Shown one piece after another: positions 1-5,280 of a stretch of DNA of 5,280 nucleotides. Position 1 is the stretch's first letter. Every line of letters begins with the position of its first letter. Source of the DNA: Verrucomicrobiales bacterium. Its GTDB lineage: Bacteria; Verrucomicrobiota; Verrucomicrobiia; Limisphaerales; UBA1100. Location: contig PBFV01000059.1 of assembly GCA_002718935.1 (NCBI GenBank), positions 1,093 through 6,372 on the forward strand. The letters are read 5' to 3'. Position numbers and translations under genes: made by a program. Under the pieces are notes generated by a model. It saw only the letters and a list, made by a program, of their open reading frames with translations, did not search any database and had not been told where the DNA came from.

Positions 1-1298
1 CGTTTGCTTCCGCAAACCACCTTTCCGTTGGCATCAATTGTGTAGTCGATCATGGACGCCCGCAGCCGACAAGTGATGGCATCGTAAAACTTGTCGGAAC
101 GAATCTTAACCATCTGCACTTCATCCAGTTTCACTTCCTCAAGTACATTGCGTAGTTTTTGGCGTTGATATTCCTCAACCCAGTATTTGTGGTTTTGATA
201 CAGACTATCCGTCTCAAAAGGCCGCAGTGCATTCAGGTCTTGATCACTCCACGCGTTTTGCAGGGTGAAATAAATGTGGCGGAAACGGGCATCAAATTTT
301 TCCAAATCCATATCAGGATGTTCAGCTAAAATCCGTTCCCGTTCAGCGGCCAGGTCCGGGTGATATATGGTCTGCAAATCATATCCCACATCGTCCGCTT
401 TATACGTAAGGGCAGGGCCCACTTTACGTGACGTAACCAGAGTGATCCCCGTGACAAACCAATGATGCTTACCGCGCTCGTATTGATTGCCACAATGCGG
501 GCAAGTGCCGTCCGGTTCCGGCTCTACGGAGCTTCCGCAGCCAACGCAACCAAGCGCGCTGATTTTCTCCGGCGGCGGGCTAAGCACATTTGCGCGCCGG
601 CTGAGAAACCATAATTGACGTGAGTATACCGCCTGACTGCCACGGTCGGTGACCTCGGTGTAATTGGCTTCATACTTCACACGCACAGAAACGTCGCCAC
701 CGGGCTGGCTGGGCAGCTTTAGTTTGTCAATAACAAGACCGCCCACCACCACGCCCTGAACGTCCGAAATATCAGCGCGAAATCTTCGCAGTTTCTCAAT
801 CACATCATCATCAAGGTACTGGCAGAAGCGGGCCAAATTGCCAGAGCCCCTAGCCTCGTGGATTTTGGCAAACAGTGAATAGGCAAAATCCCGGAACAAC
901 ACCTCCGAAAAATTCTCATCATGAACTCGGAGCCGGTCCCAGTTCACCTGTTTTGCCGGTGGAGCCGACACGGTGGTTGAATTGACCTCACTTGATTTTG
1001 ATCGCCAAAACCAAAAGCCAAGCAGCCCGGTCAGCGGAATTCCGATGTATGGGTATCGCATGCAAAACCGTATCCACATCTCAATTAACCACGCGATAGC
1101 TTCGCCATCCCCTCCACCGCCACTACTGCCGCCACCGCTACTACCGCCACCGCCGCTATAACCGCCACCTCCTCCAAGGCGCGCCCAAAGTTCCGGCGCC
1201 AGCCAAAAGAGCACCAAGAGCACACACCCCATGACCAGCCAAGGACGCAACCGCATCCAAGTAATTTGCGAGTTGATGGTTGAACGCAGTTTTGTCAT
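1..1298 (-). CDS. Tim44-like domain membrane protein with zinc ribbon, second paralogue (3' end beyond window)
   Basis: The frame is open from an ATG at 1298 to the left edge: 432 residues with no stop. By comparison with its upstream paralogue, about 60 C-terminal residues are missing. Order: basic N-terminus (R5, R16, R18); hydrophobic segment about 20-38 ending 'LWAR'; Gly/Ser-rich stretch about 42-65; second hydrophobic segment about 82-98; first Tim44-like module about 130-240; zinc ribbon with C251, C254, C266 and C269; second Tim44-like module from about 338, with 'LQNAWSDQDLNALRPFETD'. The second zinc ribbon would lie outside the window. Tim44 itself is a mitochondrial import-motor subunit; bacterial proteins with this domain are mostly uncharacterised membrane proteins, so no reaction is assigned. 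The start lies 4 bp after the previous stop, with only a distant GAGGAA (about 16 nt upstream) as a possible ribosome site. By eye, roughly half the residues in the best-aligned parts match the paralogue. Whether the gene is intact past the edge is unknown. Confidence 0.85.
   Translation of the reverse strand, partial: MTKLRSTINSQITWMRLRPWLVMGCVLLVLFWLAPELWARLGGGGGYSGGGGSSGGGSSGGGGDGEAIAWLIEMWIRFCMRYPYIGIPLTGLLGFWFWRSKSSEVNSTTVSAPPAKQVNWDRLRVHDENFSEVLFRDFAYSLFAKIHEARGSGNLARFCQYLDDDVIEKLRRFRADISDVQGVVVGGLVIDKLKLPSQPGGDVSVRVKYEANYTEVTDRGSQAVYSRQLWFLSRRANVLSPPPEKISALGCVGCGSSVEPEPDGTCPHCGNQYERGKHHWFVTGITLVTSRKVGPALTYKADDVGYDLQTIYHPDLAAERERILAEHPDMDLEKFDARFRHIYFTLQNAWSDQDLNALRPFETDSLYQNHKYWVEEYQRQKLRNVLEEVKLDEVQMVKIRSDKFYDAITCRLRASMIDYTIDANGKVVCGSK
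1104..1175 (-). repeat. Gly/Ser-rich low-complexity coding repeat, second Tim44-like gene
   Basis: Residues 42-65 of the second paralogue repeat the same design as the first: 'GGGGGYSGGGG' followed by 'SSGGG' units. It occupies the equivalent place, directly after 'LWARL' and before the second hydrophobic segment. It is shorter than in the first paralogue and uses Ser where the other has Tyr-Ser, so the two stretches have diverged in length and composition since duplication. Confidence 0.85.
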
Positions 1299-1302
1299 GG
1301 GA

Positions 1303-2784
1303 TTATCCACGGTATTCCTCGTCCTGCTGAATCTCGCTAAGCACCCAGCCAAATCGGCCACTGGTGAGTTTGCTGGCGCAGAACTCGCATTCACCGGCCA
1401 TGTTGATCTGTAGCTCCACGCCGCAATTGGGGCAGTTGGAATCTTCCTCTTTACTCTCAACGGCGCCCCGGCCTCTAACAAATGTCCAATACTCACTGAA
1501 CTGCTTGGGCAGAGAAGGATTGCCGCAGGCGATGGCGCCATTGGTCCAGCGCGTGCAATCGGTCATGGAGGCAAATATCCGGCAGGTAACCGAATCGTAA
1601 TATTTGTCCGACCGGAATTTCACAACTTCCAGATTCTGAATCCGCACCTGACTCAATTCATTGCGCAGCCCTTGTTTTTGATATTCGCGCACCCAATAGC
1701 TGTGATTTTGGAAAAGGCTATCGGTCTCAAACGGCCGCAAACGCTCCAGATCCTGAGTCGACCACGCCTCCTGCAATTCAAAAAAGATGTGCCGGAAACG
1801 ATACGTCATAGCTTCAAACTTGAAGTCCGGATGCTCCTGTTCAAATCGCTCGCGTTCCCCGTGATAATCCGGCGAATAAAGCGTGGGCAGATTCAGACCC
1901 ACATCCGGCACCGAGGTGGTCAGAGCCGGGCCAACCTCACGTTCCTCGCCAAGGCTGGTATAATGCACCATCCAATGATGTTTGCCGGGCTCCAAGTATT
2001 CCCCGCAATGCGCACACCGGCCCTCAGCCGTCGGCTCAAACGAGCTGCCGCAGCCGAGACAATCCAGCGCTGAAATGGTTTCCGGCGGCAAACTTTGGAG
2101 CGCCGCATCCCGTTCCAGCCACCACATGTGCCGGCCATAAACTGAACGCGTGCGACTCCCGAAATGTTCCGTGTAGTTTGCATCAAATACCAAACGAATT
2201 TGAATTGTGCGGCCTTCTATTTTAACACTGCGAACATTCAGGCTGCCCACAATCACCCCGGAAACATCCGTTAAGCCCGGCGCCATCGACTGTAAATCTT
2301 CATGAACTTTGGGGCAAAGGAATTGCCCAAAGCGCGCCAAGTTCTGATTCCCCCGAGCCTCGTGCACTTTGGCAAACAGGGTGTAGGCAAAGTCGCGGAA
2401 CAAGACATGGGAAAAATTGGGATCACCCCGACAAATCAAATCCCAGTCCACCGGTTTTTGCGGAACCCGCTGGATGAGCGTCGAGTTAAGCCGATCGTTG
2501 CGGGAGCGGTATAGCATGATAATACCTACCGGGCTTAAACAGAGCATGGTCGTAAAGAATTCTTTTGCAGTGATTGGAGGGTAACTTCCGCCACCGCCCC
2601 CTCCTCCGGAATAACCACCTCCACCAGAATAACCACCGCCTCCACCCCCACCACCGCCGGAGTAACCACCGCCTCCACCCAAGCGCGCCCACAACGGAAA
2701 CTGGAGACCAAAAAACAGGATCAAAAACACTGCCCCCACCAGTCCTCGTTGCCATGGGCCCAGAAATGGTAAACGGGAAACCAT
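1303..2784 (-). CDS. Tim44-like domain membrane protein with two zinc ribbons, first paralogue
   Basis: Complete 493-residue protein. Order: hydrophobic segment about 13-33; 'LWARLGGGG', which could be a signal-peptidase site after A33; a (Y-S)-Gly-rich stretch 36-67; a second hydrophobic segment about 75-92 followed by 'YRSRNDR'. Module 1 (about 126-240) ends in a ribbon with C242, C245, C257 and C260. Module 2 (about 329-445) ends in a ribbon with C451, C454, C466 and C469. Module 2 shows the Tim44-like hallmarks 'LQEAWSTQDLERLRPF' and 'FSEYWTFVR'; module 1 keeps a weaker form ('FAKVHEARGNQNLARFGQFL', 'MWWLERD'). Both ribbons have CxxC-11-CxxC spacing and are followed by a G..xxW motif. The domain is known from the mitochondrial Tim44 C-terminus, which associates with membranes and partner proteins. 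Role here unknown; I infer an inner-membrane scaffold or partner-binding protein. Its ATG overlaps the TPM stop by one base, has no Shine-Dalgarno sequence, and probably depends on translational coupling. Confidence 0.9.
   Translation of the reverse strand: MVSRLPFLGPWQRGLVGAVFLILFFGLQFPLWARLGGGGGYSGGGGGGGGGYSGGGGYSGGGGGGGSYPPITAKEFFTTMLCLSPVGIIMLYRSRNDRLNSTLIQRVPQKPVDWDLICRGDPNFSHVLFRDFAYTLFAKVHEARGNQNLARFGQFLCPKVHEDLQSMAPGLTDVSGVIVGSLNVRSVKIEGRTIQIRLVFDANYTEHFGSRTRSVYGRHMWWLERDAALQSLPPETISALDCLGCGSSFEPTAEGRCAHCGEYLEPGKHHWMVHYTSLGEEREVGPALTTSVPDVGLNLPTLYSPDYHGERERFEQEHPDFKFEAMTYRFRHIFFELQEAWSTQDLERLRPFETDSLFQNHSYWVREYQKQGLRNELSQVRIQNLEVVKFRSDKYYDSVTCRIFASMTDCTRWTNGAIACGNPSLPKQFSEYWTFVRGRGAVESKEEDSNCPNCGVELQINMAGECEFCASKLTSGRFGWVLSEIQQDEEYRG
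2584..2679 (-). repeat. Gly-rich low-complexity coding repeat (GYSGGGG type), first Tim44-like gene
   Basis: Residues 36-67 are almost entirely Gly, interrupted by three 'YSG' units, and are encoded by runs of GGN codons (CCACC/CCGCC on the + strand). The stretch lies between the two hydrophobic segments, so it is probably a flexible extracytoplasmic loop or tether. Similar Gly-rich segments after the leader are common in bacterial Tim44-like proteins. Such repeats can change length by slippage. Confidence 0.85.
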
Positions 2785-2786
2785 CA
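2782..2786 (-). other. TGATG stop-start overlap coupling TPM and first Tim44-like gene
   Basis: The TGA of the TPM gene (2786-2784) and the ATG of the Tim44-like gene (2784-2782) share one base. The 20 bases before it contain no AG-rich ribosome site. Termination followed by re-initiation by the same ribosome is the likely way the second gene is translated, which would tie the amounts of the two proteins together. Confidence 0.75.
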
Positions 2787-3398
2787 GTGCAACGTGGGAA
2801 CGTTGGAAAGCTCGTCAATATCGTCTTCCGAAACGGGCAATGGCTCGGCTAGAAAATCACCTAAATCCTGAACCGACTTTGCGGCGGTGGCGGATAAATC
2901 TTTGCCGTCGTAAGCCATTTGGATTTTTGCCGTGAAGGCCTCCCATTCATCTGCTTCAACCGCCCGCATGACACCACTGTCCGCTGCCACGACCACCCGT
3001 CGTTCCAGTTGTGAAACCAAAACCATGACCCCAGTACGCCCCCTTGTCTGGCTCACTTCTTGGTTGTGAAACAACAGCTGCGCCTTTTCTATAGCTTGCT
3101 GTTCAAGTCGTTCCGCTGAGCAAAATATCCGCCGAACATAAGGTGTGTGCGCGCTGAAGCCCCACGCTAATCCGAACAGAATCGCCTGATTTAATGGAAA
3201 CCATTGTTGATCGATAGTCACCGGTGAAAAAATTGCCAGTAGCAAAAGCACAAAATTCAACCCAGCAGCAAACAACACGTCGATATCCCGATAAGATCCG
3301 GATTGGGGCTCCAATGCCACGACGAATTCCGCACTGGTTTGTTTCTCAGCCGCCTCCACCGCCGCCACAATTTGATCTACACCTGCATCTCTTCCCAT
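2784..3398 (-). CDS. TPM-domain membrane protein (TLP18.3/Psb32/MOLO-1 family, COG3762-like)
   Basis: Complete 204-residue protein. Residues 8-29 ('IVAAVEAAEKQTSAEFVVAL') match the opening helix and strand of TPM domains. Two hydrophobic segments follow (about 41-61 and 69-86). The rest of the domain resumes at about 95, with the strong signature 'RTGVMVLVSQLERRVVVAAD' at 121-140 and 'EWEAFTAKI' at 151-159. The tail (189-204) is acidic. Bacterial relatives of this size are membrane proteins of unknown function; the plant relative TLP18.3 has been linked to photosystem II repair and phosphatase activity, which should not be transferred here. It is the first gene of the leftward operon and overlaps the next start codon. 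The ATG at 3398 is preceded in frame by a stop only four codons upstream, so a longer start is impossible, and a shorter one would remove the conserved first helix. There is no Shine-Dalgarno sequence; see the promoter entry at 3405-3434. Confidence 0.87.
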   Translation of the reverse strand: MGRDAGVDQIVAAVEAAEKQTSAEFVVALEPQSGSYRDIDVLFAAGLNFVLLLLAIFSPVTIDQQWFPLNQAILFGLAWGFSAHTPYVRRIFCSAERLEQQAIEKAQLLFHNQEVSQTRGRTGVMVLVSQLERRVVVAADSGVMRAVEADEWEAFTAKIQMAYDGKDLSATAAKSVQDLGDFLAEPLPVSEDDIDELSNVPTLH

Positions 3399-3404
3399 GC
3401 AGTC

Positions 3405-3434
3405 ATTGAATCAATTCAAATGGTTTTCGGTCAA
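3405..3434 (-). promoter_or_regulatory. Putative sigma70-type promoter of the TPM operon, placed for a leaderless transcript
   Basis: Reading leftward, TTGACC (3434-3429, 5/6 to the -35 consensus) is followed after 18 nt by TTCAAT (3410-3405, 4/6 to the -10 consensus). Six bases (GACTGC) separate this from the ATG at 3398, so transcription would begin at or beside the start codon. The lack of a Shine-Dalgarno sequence agrees with that. The -10 match is mediocre and hexamers like these occur by chance, so this is a candidate only. Confidence 0.35.
3406..3419. repeat. 14-bp inverted repeat in the divergent intergenic region
   Basis: TTGAAT-CA-ATTCAA is a perfect 6-bp inverted repeat with a 2-bp spacer, 8 bp upstream of the TPM start codon. 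It overlaps the putative -10 element of the TPM operon, a position where a dimeric regulator could block transcription. It is A+T-rich and short, so chance is a real alternative, and no regulator is encoded nearby. Confidence 0.4.
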
Positions 3435-3461
3435 GGGCAAGTCGTCCACACATAAAAGCCA

Positions 3462-3489
3462 TTGAAAGTCCGCCATCGAGAGCTATCAT
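3462..3489 (+). promoter_or_regulatory. Putative sigma70-type promoter of the beta-propeller gene, placed for a leaderless transcript
   Basis: TTGAAA (3462-3467, 5/6 to the -35 consensus) is followed after 16 nt by TATCAT (3484-3489, 5/6 to the -10 consensus). Then come six bases (TCGCCC) and the GTG start at 3496. Transcription would start at about the first base of the GTG codon. The spacer is one base short of the optimum but within the normal range. It is the better of the two promoter candidates in this intergenic region. Confidence 0.42.
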
Positions 3490-3495
3490 TCGCCC

Positions 3496-4761
3496 GTGAA
3501 ATATCTGCTCATTGCCCTGACGACCACCCTTGCACTCCAAGCCGAAAACTGGCCCATGTGGCGCGGAGCCGGCGGAGTCGGCATCAGCAACGAAAAAAAT
3601 CTCCCGCTCAAATGGAGCACCACGGAAAACATTGCGTGGAAAGTTGCCCTGCCCTATCGCGGCAATAGCACGCCGGTGATTTGGGGTGAAAAGATTTTCC
3701 TCACCCAACCGTTGGAGGAGGAACAGGAACGCGCGCTCATCTGTCTGGACCGATTGGATGGCAAGGTGTTGTGGCGCCGCGCGGTGAAGTATACGGCCAC
3801 TGAAAATTCCCATCGTACCAACCCGTATTGCAGTGAATCGCCGGCAACCGATGGTGAACGCGTGGTGGCCGTGTTCGGCTCCGCCGGGGTAGTGTGTTAT
3901 GACTTTGCCGGCAAACAGCTTTGGCAGCGCGACTTGGGCAAGATCAAGTTTACATGGGGCTCGGCCGCCTCGCCCGTGATCCATGGCAATCTCGTTTACA
4001 TTTATCGCGGCCCGGATCCCAAGTCGCATCTGCTCGCGCTCGACAAGCGCACCGGCAAGACAGTTTGGCAACTGAAGGACCCGCCCGTCAGCATCGAGGG
4101 ACGCACCGACGGCTTTCGCAGCAACAAGAGCCGGGAATGGATCTGCAGTTTCAGCACGCCCATCCTGGTGTCCACGGCCAAGGGCGTGGAGTTGGTCATG
4201 AATTATCCCGGCAGTCTTGCCGGCATTGACCCGGCCACCGGCAAACGCCTGTGGTTATGCGAAGGCCTAAACCCGCTGATCTACACCTCTCCCATTGCCG
4301 GTGAAGGCGTGGTGGTGGGCATGGGCGGTTTCCACGGAACCACCGTTGCCGTGAAGTACGGCGGCCGGGGTAACGTCACCAAGAACACTTTGTGGCGCAC
4401 CGTTCGGACTCCCAACCGTCTCGGCAGCGGTGTGGTGCACAAGGGCCACGTGTACGTGTTGAACACAAACGGCATCATGGAATGTCATGATCTGAAGACC
4501 GGCAAGGTTAAATTCTCCGAGCGCGTGCGCGGTCGTGGGGCCAAGCAGGAATCGTGGAGCTCAATGATCCTTGCCGGAGACCGGATTTATATTCCCAACC
4601 AATCCGGTGAAACGATCATCATCCGGGCCAATCCGAAATTTGAATTGCTTGGTATCAATGCACTTGACAACGCGCTCACCAACAGTTCACTTGCCGCTTC
4701 CGACGGCCAACTTTTTCTGCGCACACACAAACACCTGTGGTGCATCGGCAATCGGCAGTAA
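3496..4761 (+). CDS. Secreted PQQ-like beta-propeller repeat protein
   Basis: Complete 421-residue protein starting with GTG. Residues 1-16 (MKYLLIALTTTLALQA) form a short signal peptide with likely cleavage after A16, so the mature protein begins 'ENWPMWRG'. Repeats of the PQQ/BamB propeller type run through the chain: 'ICLDRLDGKVLWRRAV' (82-97), 'VCYDFAGKQLWQRDLG' (133-148), 'LALDKRTGKTVWQLKD' (180-195), 'AGIDPATGKRLWLCEG' (242-257), and weaker ones near 284-301, 329-344 and 371-388, ending at 'HLWCIG' (413-418). This suggests a 7- or 8-bladed propeller. Such proteins act in the periplasm or at the outer membrane; BamB is a structural member of outer-membrane protein assembly. I see no quinoprotein dehydrogenase signature, so PQQ binding or enzyme activity should not be assumed. 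The GTG is chosen because the signal peptide begins there. The only AG-rich stretch (GAGAG, 3478-3482) is too far away to be a good ribosome site. It faces away from the TPM operon and converges with the protease gene. Confidence 0.9.
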   Translation: MKYLLIALTTTLALQAENWPMWRGAGGVGISNEKNLPLKWSTTENIAWKVALPYRGNSTPVIWGEKIFLTQPLEEEQERALICLDRLDGKVLWRRAVKYTATENSHRTNPYCSESPATDGERVVAVFGSAGVVCYDFAGKQLWQRDLGKIKFTWGSAASPVIHGNLVYIYRGPDPKSHLLALDKRTGKTVWQLKDPPVSIEGRTDGFRSNKSREWICSFSTPILVSTAKGVELVMNYPGSLAGIDPATGKRLWLCEGLNPLIYTSPIAGEGVVVGMGGFHGTTVAVKYGGRGNVTKNTLWRTVRTPNRLGSGVVHKGHVYVLNTNGIMECHDLKTGKVKFSERVRGRGAKQESWSSMILAGDRIYIPNQSGETIIIRANPKFELLGINALDNALTNSSLAASDGQLFLRTHKHLWCIGNRQ

Positions 4762-5280
4762 TTAGTCGCCACCAAAGAACAGCCGGATAGACCGGCGCGG
4801 GCGGCGGAGGATGCTGCGGCTGGCGGCATTGGGTAGCAGCGTGATGGTGGACGACGCCATCGGTTGCGCCGTCGCGTTGGGCCCCAGCTTCTGCACGTGA
4901 ATGATCTCCGTCATGTACGCGCCCACCATCGGTGCCGTATTGGAGATGGTGTTGGCGTTGTCGGCAAAGGCAGCGTTGCCCGCAGGCGAACCCCAAATGG
5001 AAACGCGCGGCGTGGAATAGTATCCCAACCGCGGGCCGGCGCCGTAGGCCATGATCGTGCGCATGGGATAGGTGCGACCGCGGTTGGTCGTACTAAAGCG
5101 CCAGCCATGGGAGTTGGTATACACGCCGTCGAGATAACCGCCAATGTCGTTGGTGGCATGCGAGCAGCCGAGGTTATGCCCAATCTCGTGGGCAAACACA
5201 GAAGTGGGCGCATAAATACCTTCAACCACGTTAAACCCAAAGTGCGGCGCGGGCCGCGTGGAATTGAGCATCCAACTGAT
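4762..5280 (-). CDS. Metzincin zinc metalloprotease, reprolysin/M12-like, C-terminal part (5' end beyond window)
   Basis: Open frame entering from the right edge; only the last 172 residues are visible. The Met at 5271 is internal ('ISWMLNSTRP' reads across it), not a likely start. The zinc site 'HEIGHNLGCSH' (5190-5158) fits HExxHxxGxxH, giving three His ligands and the catalytic Glu. The metzincin Met-turn follows as 'RTIMAYG' (Met codon 5052-5050), then 'GYYSTPRVSIWGSPAG' and 'ADNANTISNTAPMVGAYM', phrases typical of bacterial M12B-like secreted proteases. A secreted endopeptidase is the likely role; the signal peptide and any propeptide would lie to the right. After the catalytic domain come only about 50 residues, ending in an Arg-rich stretch (six Arg within 12 residues, codons 4818-4783) and 'LFFGGD'. 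No recognisable sorting or adhesion domain is present. The stop abuts the propeller gene's stop. Substrate unknown. Confidence 0.85.
   Translation of the reverse strand: MSWMLNSTRPAPHFGFNVVEGIYAPTSVFAHEIGHNLGCSHATNDIGGYLDGVYTNSHGWRFSTTNRGRTYPMRTIMAYGAGPRLGYYSTPRVSIWGSPAGNAAFADNANTISNTAPMVGAYMTEIIHVQKLGPNATAQPMASSTITLLPNAASRSILRRPRRSIRLFFGGD

Noticed and set aside
973..1161. Proline-rich + strand open frame over the second Gly-rich stretch
   Set aside because: It is a shadow of the Gly/Ser repeat of the second Tim44-like gene.
1672..2073. 133-codon + strand open frame within the first Tim44-like gene
   Set aside because: The minus-strand gene here has conserved Tim44 and zinc-ribbon motifs, while this frame shows none and has no supporting start context.
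1104..2679. The two CCACC/CCGCC-rich stretches as CRISPR-like or mobile-element repeats
   Set aside because: They are in-frame Gly codon runs at equivalent places in two paralogous genes, without regular spacers or terminal inverted repeats.
2574..2852. His/Pro-rich open frame on the + strand opposite the Gly-rich stretch
   Set aside because: It is the complement of the GGN codon repeat of the Tim44-like gene; the low-complexity protein is a by-product of that repeat.
3403..4071. 222-codon open frame on the minus strand inside the propeller gene
   Set aside because: It lies antisense to a strongly supported beta-propeller gene, has no recognisable domain, and its composition is what the complementary frame of a G+C-rich gene gives. 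It would also fill the divergent promoter region.
4782..4796. GCCGG-ATAGA-CCGGC inverted repeat 20 bp after the propeller stop, as a possible terminator
   Set aside because: On the + strand no T-run follows. On the minus strand a weakly T-rich TGTTCTTT follows, but the hairpin lies before the protease stop codon and would cut off that message. The stem is only 5 bp.

Overview
The window looks like bacterial chromosome with moderate G+C, most likely from Verrucomicrobiota or a related PVC-group lineage. The best clue is the secreted beta-propeller protein beginning 'ENWPMWRG' after its signal peptide, followed by the 'LPLKWS..ENIAWKVALP' phrase common in planctomycete and verrucomicrobial PQQ-like propellers. 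The metzincin fragment and the poor ribosome-binding sites also fit. This assignment is inference; no rRNA or marker gene is present.

Layout. Positions 1-3398 hold a leftward operon of three genes: a small TPM-domain membrane protein (3398-2784), then two paralogous membrane proteins with Tim44-like domains (2784-1303, and 1298 running off the left edge). The genes are tightly packed: TPM and the first Tim44-like gene share one base (TGATG), and the two Tim44-like genes are 4 bp apart. A 97-bp divergent intergenic region (3399-3495) separates this operon from a rightward gene for a secreted PQQ-like beta-propeller protein (3496-4761). From the right edge, the C-terminal part of a metzincin (M12-type) zinc protease reads leftward and stops at 4762. 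It is tail-to-tail with the propeller gene, with no base between the stop codons. No stretch over 300 bp lacks a gene, and I saw no tRNA, rRNA, CRISPR or mobile element.

How the genes may work together. The three leftward genes are probably made as one unit and probably act together at the inner membrane. Each complete Tim44-like protein appears to carry two Tim44-like modules, each followed by a four-cysteine zinc ribbon with the same spacing. The module is therefore duplicated within the protein and again as a whole gene. The function of this TPM/Tim44-zinc-ribbon unit cannot be read from sequence. The propeller and protease are both probably exported, but nothing links them functionally to the operon or to each other.

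The most unusual points are the 2x2 array of Tim44-zinc-ribbon modules and the pair of divergent promoter-like signals, each placed so that transcription would start at or next to the start codon (leaderless mRNA).
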